Assembly: GCF_902498825.1 (NCBI RefSeq)
Contig: NZ_LR701459.1
Span: forward strand, 936,001-1,000,000
Length of the DNA stretch: 64,000 bases
Source: Rhizobium sp. EC-SD404
GTDB lineage: Bacteria; Pseudomonadota; Alphaproteobacteria; Rhizobiales; Rhizobiaceae
Reading direction: 5' to 3'
In this document: positions 25,689-34,849 of the stretch, piece by piece
Numbering within the stretch: position 1 is the stretch's first letter
Layout: each line of letters starts with the position of its first letter
The notes under the pieces: model-generated
What the model saw: only the letters and a program-made list of their open reading frames with translations
Database searches by the model: none
What the model was told of the DNA's origin: nothing
Program-made: the position numbers and the translations under genes

Positions 25689-26066
25689 GCGTTCGGGTCT
25701 CCAGCATGGTCATCCAATCCATGGACCGGCCGGAAACGACGCTGGGCTCCGCCTGATGGGAAACGGTCCAGGGCCGTCAGTACGGCTCGGAACCACGTGA
25801 GGTCGGCGCTGCATGGCAGCGCTTCTTAATCGAAACGCTTTGTCTATCCTCGCTGCAATGGCCTGGCCAAAATCATGGCCCGATGCTGTTGCCGGAGGTG
25901 TCGATTGCGATGCGACAGTCCCTCGTATTGGTGGAAAGCGAGCCTGACTGAACTGACAGGTCACAAAACCCATCTAAGAATGCAAAACGCCCGAAAAAAG
26001 GTCGGGCGCTTCGATTTCTATAACTTTTGACATATCCGGCGATGTGCCGGGCAGAGCTGGCTCAGG
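25689..26066. other. Gene-free interval between antiporter and gap
   Basis: This 378-base stretch holds the gap terminator at 25980-26010 and presumably the antiporter promoter. An 87-codon frame on the minus strand (25710-25973) shows no recognisable domain or ribosome-binding site. I see nothing else. Confidence 0.5.
25980..26010 (-). terminator. Terminator after gap
   Basis: On the minus strand GCGCCCGA CCTTTTT TCGGGCGT is followed by TTTGC. It ends the tkt-gap transcript. Confidence 0.75.
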
Positions 26067-27068
26067 TCAGATGAGCTTGCCCATGGCAACCGCCGTGTCG
26101 GACATGCGGTTGGAGAAGCCCCACTCGTTGTCGTACCAGGTGAGGATGCGGCACATCGTGCCTTCCATCACCTTCGTCTGGTCCATGTGGAAGACCGACG
26201 AATGCGGATCGTGGTTGAAGTCGGTCGAAACGAGCGGCTCGTCGGTATAGCCGAGAATGCCCTTCAGCTCGCCATCGGCGGCGCTGCGGATCGCATCGTT
26301 GATTTCCTGGACCGACGTCGCACGTTTGGCGATGAAGGTCAGGTCGACGACCGAGACGTTCGGCGTCGGCACGCGGATCGCGACGCCATCGAGCTTGCCG
26401 TTGAGTTCCGGCAGGACGAGACCAACAGCCTTTGCAGCACCGGTCGATGTCGGGATCATCGAGAGCGCTGCGGCACGGGCGCGGTAGAGATCCTTGTGCA
26501 TCGTGTCGAGCGTCGGCTGATCACCCGTATAGGAGTGGATCGTCGTCATGAAGCCCTTCTCGATACCGATGGCCTTGTCGAGGACGTAGGCGACCGGGGA
26601 GAGGCAGTTGGTGGTGCAGGATGCGTTGGAGACGACGAGGTCGTCCTTCGTCAGCGCATCGTGGTTCACGCCAAACACGATCGTCTTGTCGGCACCGGTG
26701 GCCGGGGCGGAGACGAGCACGCGCTTGGAGCCGTTTTCGAGGTGAAGCGCAGCTTTCGGCCGATCGGTGAAGATGCCGGTGCATTCCATCGCGATGTCGA
26801 CGTCGCCCCAGGGCAGTTCCTTGGGATCGCGGATCGCCGTCACCTTGATCGGGCCGCGGCCGACATCAATCGTGTCGCCATTGACCGTCACGGTGCCCGG
26901 GAAACGGCCGTGGACGCTATCGTAGCGCACCAGATGCGCATTGGTCTCGACCGGTCCGAGATCGTTGATGGCGATGACTTCAATATCGGTGCGGCCGGAC
27001 TCGACGATGGCCCGCAGGACGTTGCGGCCGATCCGCCCAAAACCGTTGATGGCGACTTTCACTGTCAT
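26067..27068 (-). CDS. gap: Glyceraldehyde-3-phosphate dehydrogenase, type I
   Basis: A 333-residue NAD-dependent GAPDH oxidising glyceraldehyde-3-phosphate to 1,3-bisphosphoglycerate. The Rossmann [12 protein letters not shown] loop, Asp36 (NAD preference) and the active-site [10 protein letters not shown] with Cys151 are intact. The HSYTGDQ and WYDNEWG signatures are present. It lies 60 bases downstream of tkt on the same strand, so both probably share a transcript ending at the terminator at 25980-26010. Confidence 0.98.
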   Translation of the reverse strand: MTVKVAINGFGRIGRNVLRAIVESGRTDIEVIAINDLGPVETNAHLVRYDSVHGRFPGTVTVNGDTIDVGRGPIKVTAIRDPKELPWGDVDIAMECTGIFTDRPKAALHLENGSKRVLVSAPATGADKTIVFGVNHDALTKDDLVVSNASCTTNCLSPVAYVLDKAIGIEKGFMTTIHSYTGDQPTLDTMHKDLYRARAAALSMIPTSTGAAKAVGLVLPELNGKLDGVAIRVPTPNVSVVDLTFIAKRATSVQEINDAIRSAADGELKGILGYTDEPLVSTDFNHDPHSSVFHMDQTKVMEGTMCRILTWYDNEWGFSNRMSDTAVAMGKLI

Positions 27069-27128
27069 GACACTTCCTCTTCCGCTTGAAGCCCGACTGG
27101 AAACGGGCCTTCGTATCTGGCCGGCGAA

Positions 27129-29120
27129 TTAGTTATCGGCGTGCAGCCGAGCTTCGGCCGCTGCGACGATCGCGTCGGCCGTAATGCCGAAATGCTTGTA
27201 AAGCTCCTGATAGGGGCCCGATGCACCGAAGCCGTGCATCCCGATAAAGACGCCGTCGGAGCCGATGAACGCATCCCAACCCTGGCGGATGCCGGCTTCC
27301 ACCGCGACCTTGACCTTGGACTGGCCGATGATCGCCGCGCGGTATTCTTCGGTCTGCTCCTCGAAGAGCTCGAAGCAGGGCACGGACACGACGCGGGTTG
27401 CGTGTCCCATGCCATCGAGGCGCGTCTTGGCTTCCAGCGCGATTTCAACTTCCGAGCCCGACGCGAAAATCGTCACGTCCGCGTCCGATGCCGGCGCGAG
27501 GTCGTAGGCGCCGAACGAGCAGAGATTGTCCTCGACATGGTCGGTGCGAACCGTCGGCAGGTTCTGGCGCGTGAGCGCAAGGCCGGACGGCTTGTTTTCG
27601 CTTTCGAGCGCCAGCTGCCAGCACTCGGCCGTCTCAACCGCGTCGGCGGGACGGAACATCTGGAAGTTCGGAATCGCACGCAGCGCCGCGACATGTTCCA
27701 CGGGCTGGTGGGTCGGGCCGTCTTCGCCAAGGCCGATCGAATCGTGGGTCAGCACATGGATGACGCGGATGCCCATCAGCGCTGCCAGACGGATCGCCGG
27801 ACGCGAATAGTCGGAGAACACGAGGAACGTGCCGCCATAGGGAATGAGGCCGCCATGCAGCGCGATGCCGTTCATGGCCGAAGCCATGCCGTGCTCGCGA
27901 ATGCCGTAGTGCAGGTAGCGGCCGGAAAAATCGTCGGGCGTGATCGGCTTGGTCTGGCTGGTCTTGGTGTTGTTCGAACCCGTCAGGTCGGCCGAGCCGC
28001 CCAGCGTCTCGGGCAGGGCGCCGTTGATCACTTCCAGCACCATTTCGGAGGCCTTGCGGGTGGCGACCTTCGGTTTGTCGGTGGCAAGCTTCTTCTTGTA
28101 GCCCTCGATTGCCGGTTCGAACGCGCCTGCCAGTTCACCGCGGAAGCGACGTTCGAAGGTGGAGCGGATCTCGGCGTCCTTGGCGGCAAGCCGGTCTTCC
28201 CACGCCTTGCGCTCCTTGTTGGAACGCAGGCCCGCAAGACGCCACGCGTCGAGTATGTCCGAGGGGACGACGAACGCCTCGTCGCTCCAGCCAAGCTGGG
28301 TGCGGGTGAGGGCGATCTCGTCCGCGCCGAGCGGCGAGCCGTGGGCCTTTGAACTGCCGGCCTTGTTGGGCGAGCCGTAACCGATCGTCGTCTTGCAGGC
28401 GATGAAGGTCGGGCGTTCGCTCTTCTGCGCCTCTTCGATAGCGCGGCCGATCGCATCGGGATCGTGGCCGTCGACGGCAAGTGTATGCCAGCCCGAAGCG
28501 GCGAAGCGCTTCACCTGGTCGGTCGAGTCCGAAAGGCTGACGGCGCCGTCGATCGAGATGCCGTTATCGTCCCAAAGAACGATCAGCTTGTTCAGCTTGA
28601 GATGGCCGGCAAGCGAAATAGCCTCCTGGCTGATACCCTCCATGAGGCAGCCATCGCCGACCAGCGCGTAGGTGTAATGGTCCTGAAGATCGGAGCCGAA
28701 TTCGGCTTCGAGCTTGCGCTCGGCGATCGCCATACCAACCGCATTGGCGAGACCCTGGCCGAGCGGGCCGGTCGTCGTCTCGATGCCGGCGGCATGGCCG
28801 TATTCCGGGTGGCCGGCAGTCGGCGAACCGAGCTGACGGAAGTTCTCGATGTCGGAAATGTCGATGTCTTCATAACCGGTCAGATAGAGCAGCGAATAGA
28901 GCAGCATCGAACCGTGGCCGGCCGAAAGAACGAACCGGTCGCGATCGGGCCAGTTCGGGTTCTTCGGATCGAACGAGAGATAGCGGGTAAACAGGACCGT
29001 CGCGATGTCGGCTGCGCCCATGGGCAATCCGGGGTGACCGGAATTGGCTTTCTCGACCGCATCGATCGAAAGAAAGCGGATCGCATTGGCCATGCTGTTG
29101 TGCTTGTCGCGTGAGGTCAT
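27129..29120 (-). CDS. tkt: Transketolase
   Basis: A 663-residue thiamine-diphosphate enzyme moving two-carbon units in the pentose phosphate and Calvin-type pathways. The TPP motif [13 protein letters not shown]...[10 protein letters not shown] is intact, as are [11 protein letters not shown] near residue 30 and [12 protein letters not shown] in the pyrimidine domain. ATG 29120 ([10 protein letters not shown]) is preferred; the frame stays open upstream but would run through the promoter. It heads the minus-strand central carbon block. Confidence 0.98.
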   Translation of the reverse strand: MTSRDKHNSMANAIRFLSIDAVEKANSGHPGLPMGAADIATVLFTRYLSFDPKNPNWPDRDRFVLSAGHGSMLLYSLLYLTGYEDIDISDIENFRQLGSPTAGHPEYGHAAGIETTTGPLGQGLANAVGMAIAERKLEAEFGSDLQDHYTYALVGDGCLMEGISQEAISLAGHLKLNKLIVLWDDNGISIDGAVSLSDSTDQVKRFAASGWHTLAVDGHDPDAIGRAIEEAQKSERPTFIACKTTIGYGSPNKAGSSKAHGSPLGADEIALTRTQLGWSDEAFVVPSDILDAWRLAGLRSNKERKAWEDRLAAKDAEIRSTFERRFRGELAGAFEPAIEGYKKKLATDKPKVATRKASEMVLEVINGALPETLGGSADLTGSNNTKTSQTKPITPDDFSGRYLHYGIREHGMASAMNGIALHGGLIPYGGTFLVFSDYSRPAIRLAALMGIRVIHVLTHDSIGLGEDGPTHQPVEHVAALRAIPNFQMFRPADAVETAECWQLALESENKPSGLALTRQNLPTVRTDHVEDNLCSFGAYDLAPASDADVTIFASGSEVEIALEAKTRLDGMGHATRVVSVPCFELFEEQTEEYRAAIIGQSKVKVAVEAGIRQGWDAFIGSDGVFIGMHGFGASGPYQELYKHFGITADAIVAAAEARLHADN

Positions 29121-29170
29121 TGGTTCTCTGCTTCGTTGACGAAAAAGCGGGCTCCCCCGAAGGCGCGTGA

Positions 29171-29198
29171 CACATAGCAGTTGGCCGTGTTGAGTCAA
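29171..29198 (-). promoter_or_regulatory. Putative tkt promoter
   Basis: Minus-strand TTGACT (29198-29193) and TATGTG (29176-29171) with a 16-base spacer place transcription start near 29163, about 43 bases before the tkt ATG. Confidence 0.5.
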
Positions 29199-29337
29199 TC
29201 AAACTGCGGCCAAACTGCGGGCTCCGTGCATTCTCACCCGCCTGATCGGTACGATCGATGCCCGGCATGCAGGAGGATAGATGCGTGAATTGCGGTTAGA
29301 GGATTGGATTTGCGGGGGAGAACGTCTGCACCCTTGA

Positions 29338-29366
29338 TTGACGCTCGGTTGGCGCGACGCCTAAAC
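29338..29366 (+). promoter_or_regulatory. Putative promoter of DUF4164-zapA
   Basis: TTGACG (29338-29343), a 17-base spacer and CTAAAC (29361-29366) fit the alphaproteobacterial sigma70 pattern, about 68 bases before the DUF4164 start. With the tkt promoter this explains most of the 313-base gap. Confidence 0.45.
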
Positions 29367-29433
29367 TCGAAGGCCTAAACGTCGGGAACCGCTATGATTC
29401 GAAGCGTCCAGGCGTTGCGGAGTGTGGGGAGCC

Positions 29434-29706
29434 ATGACGAGCGAGTCCGAGGTTGGTGCGGCGTTGGAACGACTGCGGCGGGCCCTGGCGGGTTTGGACG
29501 ATGCGATCGAGCATCGCTTCGAGCATGAACAGGACTTCGGCGCCGCCGAAGCGGAAGTTGCCCGCATGAATGCCGATCGGTCGCGTCTGGCACAGGACCT
29601 CGACAAGGCCGAAGATCGCGCGAACCGGTTGGAAGAAGCCAATCGCGAAGTCTCCCGCCGTCTGGTCACGTCGATGGAAACCATCCGAGCGGTTCTCGAT
29701 CGATGA
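29434..29706 (+). CDS. DUF4164 family coiled-coil protein
   Basis: A 90-residue, strongly helical protein matching the DUF4164 family. It normally sits immediately before zapA in Rhizobiales. The heptad pattern covers nearly its whole length (ALERLRRALAGLDDAIEHR and DRANRLEEANREVSRRL). ATG 29434 follows GGGGAGCC. Its place beside zapA suggests a role as a division-associated partner of the Z-ring, but this is guilt by association. Confidence 0.8.
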   Translation: MTSESEVGAALERLRRALAGLDDAIEHRFEHEQDFGAAEAEVARMNADRSRLAQDLDKAEDRANRLEEANREVSRRLVTSMETIRAVLDR

Positions 29707-29770
29707 ATGCGGTTTTGGTCTGTCGTTCGCCCGAACTTGGCGGCGACTGCCGAACGAAGGGGCGCCGGCA

Positions 29771-30130
29771 ATGTCACAGGTGACGGTCAATATCGATGGC
29801 AAGGCCTATCGCATGGCGTGCGAGGAGGGCCAGGAAGAGCACCTGACGACCCTCGCCACGCGGTTCGATCGCTACGTCTCGCACCTCAAGAACCAATTCG
29901 GAGAAATAGGGGATCTGCGGCTCACCGTCATGTCGGCCATCATGGTGATGGACGAACTGTCCGAGAACGAGCGCACGATCCAATCCCTGCGCGGCGAACT
30001 CGAAACCCTGCGCAAAACCCGCGACGCGGCACTCGCCCGGTCGGAAACCGCCGACCAGCAACTGGCACTCGCCCTGAACGAGGTGACCGATCATGTCGAG
30101 AAGCTTTCGGAGCGCCTGACAGCCCGCTGA
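29771..30130 (+). CDS. zapA: Cell division protein ZapA
   Basis: A 119-residue ZapA that cross-links FtsZ filaments in the Z-ring. The N-terminal beta region VTVNIDGKAYRMACEEG and the conserved DLRLTVMSAIMVMDEL helix are present, followed by a C-terminal coiled coil. ATG 29771 is chosen although the frame is open from 29570, because the family starts here. It lies 64 bases after the DUF4164 gene and just before the 6S RNA, the typical rhizobial order. Confidence 0.92.
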   Translation: MSQVTVNIDGKAYRMACEEGQEEHLTTLATRFDRYVSHLKNQFGEIGDLRLTVMSAIMVMDELSENERTIQSLRGELETLRKTRDAALARSETADQQLALALNEVTDHVEKLSERLTAR

Positions 30131-30199
30131 GGCAGCTTATTTATGTGCGCTCGTGATGGCGAGCCACTGGCTAAAACCAACGGCTCGACATATATTGAG

Positions 30200-30350
30200 A
30201 ATGCGGTCTGCGCTTCTCGACAGGAACAACATTCCCCGGGGCCATACGCGATCCAAGGGAGCTGTCCCTGATTGAACCCGTGGGTTCGGTTATACGGCAC
30301 CCACCTACTTTGTAGGTACCCGGGATCGTAAAACTCCATCGGTCGCCGTG
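30200..30350 (+). ncRNA. ssrS: 6S RNA (RNA polymerase regulator)
   Basis: This matches the alphaproteobacterial 6S RNA in position (zapA - 6S - 5-formyl-THF cyclo-ligase, as in E. coli ssrS-ygfA) and in sequence. Landmarks are TTCCCCGGGGCC, ATCCAAGGGAGCTGTCCCTGA, the GTGGG...CCCAC stem, CCTACTTTGTAGG and CCCGGGATCGTAAAACTCCATCGG. It forms a long open-promoter mimic that sequesters the housekeeping sigma holoenzyme in stationary phase. TATATT at 30191-30196 is a likely -10 box. Both ends are estimated to within about 15 bases. Confidence 0.85.
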
Positions 30351-30387
30351 GATCGCGCTTTTCTCTTTTCGATCCCTACAATTTCCC

Positions 30388-30624
30388 TCATGGAATGCTG
30401 CTGTCGTCCTTGATCAGCCCAAGTCGGACCGCCTTGGTCACGGCATCCATCAGGTTCATTGCACCCAATTCCCCTTCGGCTCCGTTCAGAGCGTCCAGAA
30501 CGGCCTGCAGCGATATCCCGTCTTCTGCGGCAATGTCCTCTGCAGTCTGGCCGCGTGCGATGCGGCTCAGATAACCCGCTTCAATTTCCGAAAGCATTCC
30601 TTCACCAGTCTCCGCTGCCCCCAC
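30388..30624 (-). CDS. Small LuxR-type HTH protein
   Basis: A 78-residue protein consisting almost only of a LuxR/GerE-type helix-turn-helix: LSEIEAGYLSRIARGQTAEDIAAEDGISLQAVLDAL, ending AVTKAVRLGLI. It has no receiver or ligand domain, so it would bind DNA without obvious sensory input. The GTG at 30624 and the ATG at 30597 are both possible starts; neither has a clear advantage. It is antisense-adjacent to the 6S RNA 3' end. Similar stand-alone HTH proteins occur in Rhizobiales. Confidence 0.7.
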   Translation of the reverse strand: MGAAETGEGMLSEIEAGYLSRIARGQTAEDIAAEDGISLQAVLDALNGAEGELGAMNLMDAVTKAVRLGLIKDDSSIP

Positions 30625-30825
30625 GCCCCGGCAACTGAAGATGCCGAAAGCGACCGACGCGCATAAAAAACGGCGTCGGCTGAAGATTGTGCTGTCCGGC
30701 GGCCATCAATTTGCATTGTGTTTTAGCGATGTCGACTTATCAGAACGGATAGTCTGGCCGATCATCCCCCTATGGTTGCAAGATGACGGCGCTTGGATGG
30801 GCAATGAGACGGAGGATCGGGCGAT

Positions 30826-31419
30826 ATGAACATGACCGCGAGCGCTGCGAACAAAGCCGATCTTCGACGACGGGCCCTGGCGCATCGGGATGCCATGTCG
30901 ATCGAGACACGCATCGAAGCCAGCATCGCGATAGCCGAATTCGGTCGAACTTTGATCGATCTGCCGGATGGTGCGATCGTGTCGGGCTTTTCCCCGATCC
31001 GATCGGAAGTCGACATTCGCCCGCTGATGGCGGATCTGCGGGATCGAGGCGCACGCATCTGCGTGCCGGCGATCCTCAGCCGCGAGGAAATCGTCTTTCG
31101 CGAATTATTGCGCAACGCGCCACTGGTCGACACCGGGTTCGGCACCGTCGGTCCCGGCCCGGATGCCGAAGTGCTCGATCCGAACGTCATGCTCGTGCCG
31201 CTGGCAGCGTTCGACAGCAGGGGCCATCGGCTCGGTTACGGTGCCGGTCATTATGACCGCGCGATCGCAAGATTGCATGAAAAGGGGCTGAAGCCGCGCC
31301 TGATCGGCATCGCTTTCGACAGCCAGCGTGTCGACCTGGTACCGGACGAGCCGCATGACGTTCAGCTTGACGCCATCCTCACCGAGACCGGCTTGCACGC
31401 AGCGAAGCCTCAGGTATAG
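30826..31419 (+). CDS. fau: 5-formyltetrahydrofolate cyclo-ligase
   Basis: A 197-residue enzyme converting 5-formyl-THF with ATP to 5,10-methenyl-THF, returning a stored folate to one-carbon metabolism. The family motif GYGAGHYDRAI near residue 140 binds ATP/Mg, and the basic N-terminal RRRALAHRD segment is typical. GGAGG at 30811-30815 precedes the ATG. It is the classical downstream neighbour of 6S RNA and is followed nine bases later by ymdB, probably an operon. Confidence 0.93.
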   Translation: MNMTASAANKADLRRRALAHRDAMSIETRIEASIAIAEFGRTLIDLPDGAIVSGFSPIRSEVDIRPLMADLRDRGARICVPAILSREEIVFRELLRNAPLVDTGFGTVGPGPDAEVLDPNVMLVPLAAFDSRGHRLGYGAGHYDRAIARLHEKGLKPRLIGIAFDSQRVDLVPDEPHDVQLDAILTETGLHAAKPQV

Positions 31420-31428
31420 AGGCCCACC

Positions 31429-32256
31429 ATGAGGCTACTCTTTCTTGGCGACATGGTCGGGCGCAGCGGGCGCACGGCTGTCTATGAACGTCTTCCCGCA
31501 CTGATTTCGGATTTCCGGCTCGATTTCGTCATCGTCAATGGCGAGAACGCTGCCGGCGGATTTGGCGTGACAGAGGAGATCCTTCTGCAGACGCTGCAGG
31601 CCGGTGCAGACGTGATGACGACCGGCAACCACGTCTGGGACCAGCGCGAAGCCATCGAATTCTGCGAGCGCCAGGAACGGTTTCTCCGCCCCGCCAATTT
31701 TCCGGCGGGCACACCCGGCCGCGGTGCCAATCTCTACCGTTCCCGCAGTGGCGCCCAGGTGCTCGTCGCCAACATCATGGGCCGCGTCTTCATGCATCCT
31801 GACCTCGACGATCCGTTCCAGTCGGCAGAGGCGATCCTGTCGGCTTGTCCGCTCGGCGAGCAGGCGGATGCGGTCATCTTCGATTTTCATGCGGAAGCGA
31901 CCAGCGAGAAGCAGTGCTTTGGCCATTTCGTCGATGGACGGGCCAGTCTGGTCGTCGGCACTCATACGCATGTGCCCACCGCCGATTGCCAGATCCTCAA
32001 TGGCGGCACCGCCTATATGTCCGACGCCGGTATGTGCGGGGACTACGATTCCTCGCTCGGCATGGACAAGGAAGAGCCGCTCAACCGGTTTCTGTCCAAG
32101 ATGCCGAAAGGCCGCTTCGAAGCAGCTGCGGGGGAGGCGACGATCTGCGGGGTCGCGGTGGAGATTTCCGATCGCACCGGACTTGCTGAAAAGGTGGCGC
32201 CGCTGCGCTTGGGGCCGCGTCTGGCCGAAACCGTTCCGTCTTTTTGGAACGCTTGA
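31429..32256 (+). CDS. ymdB: YmdB-family metallophosphoesterase (TIGR00282)
   Basis: A 275-residue dinuclear-metal phosphoesterase. In Bacillus, YmdB cleaves 2',3'-cyclic nucleotides. Metal-ligand motifs are complete: FLGDMVGRSGR, NGENAAGGFG, TTGNHVWDQ, DFHAEATSEK and GTHTHVPTAD. The length matches the family. It is cytosolic with no signal peptide. The start follows the fau stop by nine bases with AGAGGCCC upstream. Confidence 0.92.
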   Translation: MRLLFLGDMVGRSGRTAVYERLPALISDFRLDFVIVNGENAAGGFGVTEEILLQTLQAGADVMTTGNHVWDQREAIEFCERQERFLRPANFPAGTPGRGANLYRSRSGAQVLVANIMGRVFMHPDLDDPFQSAEAILSACPLGEQADAVIFDFHAEATSEKQCFGHFVDGRASLVVGTHTHVPTADCQILNGGTAYMSDAGMCGDYDSSLGMDKEEPLNRFLSKMPKGRFEAAAGEATICGVAVEISDRTGLAEKVAPLRLGPRLAETVPSFWNA

Positions 32257-32267
32257 ACACATCTCTC

Positions 32268-32295
32268 GTTCATGAGCGTTAATTAACGTATGAAC
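32268..32295. promoter_or_regulatory. Nested palindrome upstream of terC
   Basis: The perfect palindrome CGTTAATTAACG (32277-32288) is flanked by GTTCAT (32268-32273) and ATGAAC (32290-32295). It lies 46 bases before the terC start and looks like a dimeric regulator site rather than a terminator, being AT-rich and without a U-tract. Confidence 0.4.
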
Positions 32296-32341
32296 TTCGA
32301 CTTCATTTCCTCACGCCATCTTCAAGAACGGAATTTGCCCA

Positions 32342-33103
32342 ATGGCTGACTGGTTCTCCTTTATGAACGATCCTGCGGCATGGGTGGCGCTTGCGACACT
32401 CCTCGTCATGGAAATCGTCCTCGGCATCGACAATCTGATTTTCATCTCCATCCTGTCGAACAAGCTGCCTGAGGGCCAACGCGAGCGTGCACGCCGCATC
32501 GGCATTTTGCTCGCTCTCGTGCTGCGTCTCGGTCTTCTGTCGCTCGTCAGCATCATCGTGCAGTTGACGGAACCGGTGTTCACAGTGTTCGGCCAGGACT
32601 TCTCCTGGCGCGACATCATCCTGCTCGTCGGCGGTCTCTTCCTGGTCTGGAAGGCCACGAAGGAAATCCACCACACGGTCGATGTGGAAGACAGCAAGGA
32701 CAACATGATCGGAAAGGCCGCGACCGTGACGTTCACCGGCGTGATCATCCAGATCCTGCTGCTCGACCTCGTCTTCTCGGTCGACTCGATCATCACGGCC
32801 GTCGGCATGACGGACGAAGTGCCGATCATGGTGATCGCGGTCGTAGGTGCGGTGACGGTCATGTTGCTGGCGGCAAATCCCCTGTCGCGCTTCATCGGCA
32901 ACAACCCGACGATCGTCATGCTGGCGCTGTCGTTCCTGCTGATGATCGGCATGACGCTGATCGCCGAAGGCCTCGGCTTCCATGTGCCCAAGGGCTACAT
33001 CTACGCCGCCATGGCTTTCTCGGGCATCGTCGAAGCGCTCAACATGCTGGCTCGTCGTGCCCGCAAGAAGAAGAACGCTGCCGGCGCGCCCGCCGGTCAT
33101 TGA
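32342..33103 (+). CDS. TerC family integral membrane protein
   Basis: A 253-residue TerC/Alx-type inner-membrane protein with seven or eight helices. Conserved acidic motifs [15 protein letters not shown] (helix 1) and [15 protein letters not shown] are typical of the manganese-export/metalation branch. TerC homologues are linked to tellurite resistance and to Mn2+ loading of exported proteins. No tellurite genes are nearby. A palindrome lies upstream and a strong terminator downstream. I see no yybP-type riboswitch. Confidence 0.9.
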   Translation: MADWFSFMNDPAAWVALATLLVMEIVLGIDNLIFISILSNKLPEGQRERARRIGILLALVLRLGLLSLVSIIVQLTEPVFTVFGQDFSWRDIILLVGGLFLVWKATKEIHHTVDVEDSKDNMIGKAATVTFTGVIIQILLLDLVFSVDSIITAVGMTDEVPIMVIAVVGAVTVMLLAANPLSRFIGNNPTIVMLALSFLLMIGMTLIAEGLGFHVPKGYIYAAMAFSGIVEALNMLARRARKKKNAAGAPAGH

Positions 33104-33147
33104 GCCCTCGCGGCGCCCCGATCTGGGGCGCTGCCTTCTCCAAGCAC

Positions 33148-33186
33148 CAAAAAAAGGGGCTGGCCCGTGGGCCAGCCCCTTTTCCG
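33148..33186. terminator. Bidirectional terminator after terC
   Basis: AAAAGGGGCTGGCCC GT GGGCCAGCCCCTTTT is a 15-bp perfect stem with A and T tracts on either side. It serves terC (plus) and the gene at 33218 (minus). Confidence 0.9.
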
Positions 33187-33217
33187 TTGGGTGCTTTGGT
33201 TGTCGAAGCTCAAGCGA

Positions 33218-33715
33218 TCAGAAGCGAACTTCCTTGGTCACGCCCACATGCGGCATGTCGTCGGTAAGGTTCGCCTTGGCGATTTCCCAGCCGAACTTGA
33301 TCTTGCTGTCGGTGGAGGCCCAGATTTTGCCGTCGACGAGCTTCAGTTGCAGCATCGTCAGCTTCGGATCGTCCTTGCCGCCATCGAACCATGCTTCGAC
33401 GACGCTGTTCCAGTATTCGTCACGCTTCGCCGGATCGAGATTGACGCTGATCGGCCCGGCGACGCAGGCGTGATAATCGTGATCCTTGCCGACCACGCAG
33501 AAATGCGCGTGGGAACCGGCCGTGATCGCCTGCACCAGTTCCGTATCGCTCTTGGTGAAGAACCAGATCGAATTGGTGTTGCGGTCGAGTTGCGGCGCCA
33601 TGGGCTGCATGTGCAGGCCCGATCCTTCGACACCCAGCATGCCGGCATGAAGGTCGTCGATTTCGTCGAAGAGCTGGGTCTTCGGGTCGGTTTCTGCTTT
33701 TTTGAGATCGGCCAT
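33218..33715 (-). CDS. Pyridoxamine-5'-phosphate-oxidase-fold protein (general stress type)
   Basis: A 165-residue FMN-binding split-barrel protein of the general-stress-protein 26 type. Typical segments are MQPMAPQLDRNTNSIWFFT, YHACVAGPISVNLDPAKRDEYWN and VEAWFDGGKDDPKLTMLQLKL. It may bind flavin, F420-like or haem cofactors; the ligand is not evident. The plasmid-like small size lacks the C-terminal PNPOx dimer region, so it is not PdxH. It shares a bidirectional terminator with terC. Confidence 0.85.
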   Translation of the reverse strand: MADLKKAETDPKTQLFDEIDDLHAGMLGVEGSGLHMQPMAPQLDRNTNSIWFFTKSDTELVQAITAGSHAHFCVVGKDHDYHACVAGPISVNLDPAKRDEYWNSVVEAWFDGGKDDPKLTMLQLKLVDGKIWASTDSKIKFGWEIAKANLTDDMPHVGVTKEVRF

Positions 33716-33780
33716 TGTTTGCTCCGGCTTCTGTTGTTGGAATTACTCATCCAAACGCCGGGGCCGAAGGCGGGTTCCGC

Positions 33781-34621
33781 TCACATACCCTGGAGGATCA
33801 TCACGGTCGGCCGTTCCGGCAGGCTGCGCAGCGAGACCATGATGCCCGTCTCGTCGATATAATCACGCGCCCAGTCCTCTCCCATCAGTTCGATGAAGCC
33901 GCTGAGCGACGGGCCCATCCTGTGCATTGGCAAAACCAGCGATGAACGCAGCCGCTTCACCACCTGGCTCATCTGCTCCGCACCCATCGTCAGCCCACCA
34001 TCGGTCGGCACCATCACGATGTCGAGCCGGCCGATTTCCCCATAATGCTCGTCGGTCAAGGCGTGATGCAGATGGCCGAGATGACCGATGCAGAGGCCGG
34101 CGACCTCGAAAATGAAGATCGAGTTTCCGTCCGCCTCCATGCCCTCGTAGCCCGCGCGGATGTCGGTGGTGACATTGCGGATATAGGTATCGCCCACCAC
34201 GAGATCGTGGTCGACCGCTCCCCCTTCCGGGTTCCAGCCCCGCAGCACATGGGCGATGGCAGGGTCGGGGTTGGCGGTATAGTGGCCGGAATGCGCCTTG
34301 TTCATCGTCACGACCGTCGGCGTGATCGCCGAACCTGCATAGCCGTTGAAATCCGTGGCGATCGAAATTCCGCCCGGTGTCTCGATCAGATAGGTGGAAT
34401 GGGCGACGAAGGTGATGCGCACCTCTTCAGCGGCGGATTGGGCGAGTGTGATGAAATCGTCCGCGCCGGCGAGGCTCGCAAATTGCGCAGACGGAAGACG
34501 CGTGGCGACGGCTTGGCACTTGGCTCACCGCCATCGGTTCCTGCGCGCCCGCGGGCGAAAAAAATACCGCCATGCAGAGAAGGCTGGCCGCGCCAGACAT
34601 CGAAAGGACTTTCGTCATCAT
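33781..34621 (-). pseudogene. MBL-fold metallo-hydrolase, frameshifted near its N-terminus
   Basis: A beta-lactamase-fold metal-dependent hydrolase split between two frames. The signal peptide starts at ATG 34621 (MMTKVLSMSGAASLLCMAVFF...GAQEPMAVSQ). The mature part lies in another frame, CQAVATRLPSAQFASLAGADD then VRITFVAHSTYLIETPGG, continuing to the stop at 33781. One extra base at about 34519, within the direct repeat CCAAG-TG-CCAAG, would restore a single ORF of about 280 residues. The catalytic part, with TDFNGY and GHLGHLHH motifs, is intact from GTG 34422 and could be made as a cytosolic fragment. This is a true frameshift or a sequencing error. Confidence 0.75.
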
Positions 34622-34746
34622 GACCTGCCTTCAACTGAAGTGCCTGGCTGAAGAGACTACGTGCAAACGAAGGAACGTCCACCGGCCAGCGCCACGGTCA
34701 CGGCATCGTGAATGCGATCGAACACGAGACAACGCGATTGGAGGTT

Positions 34747-34775
34747 CTGGACGACGGGCGGCGCTTTTTCTATAA
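34747..34775 (+). promoter_or_regulatory. Putative yebC promoter
   Basis: CTGGAC (34747-34752), a 17-base spacer and CTATAA (34770-34775) closely match the alphaproteobacterial CTTGAC-N17-CTATAT consensus, 75 bases before the yebC ATG. Confidence 0.6.
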
Positions 34776-34849
34776 GCGCGCCCATGCCCGGCCAGCGCGG
34801 CCCAAGATGCCAGCGACGGGGCGACAGTTAAAGAACAAGGCGAGGCGAC

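Noticed and set aside
25710..25973. An 87-codon minus-strand frame between antiporter and gap
   Set aside because: No domain, no ribosome-binding site and unlikely composition; treated as intergenic.
30641..30829. A 62-codon plus-strand frame between the LuxR-like gene and fau
   Set aside because: It overlaps the fau start, has no ribosome-binding site or family, and the region more likely holds the fau promoter.
32257..32341. A yybP-ykoY manganese riboswitch before terC
   Set aside because: The 85-base gap is too short and lacks the conserved loops; only a palindrome is present.
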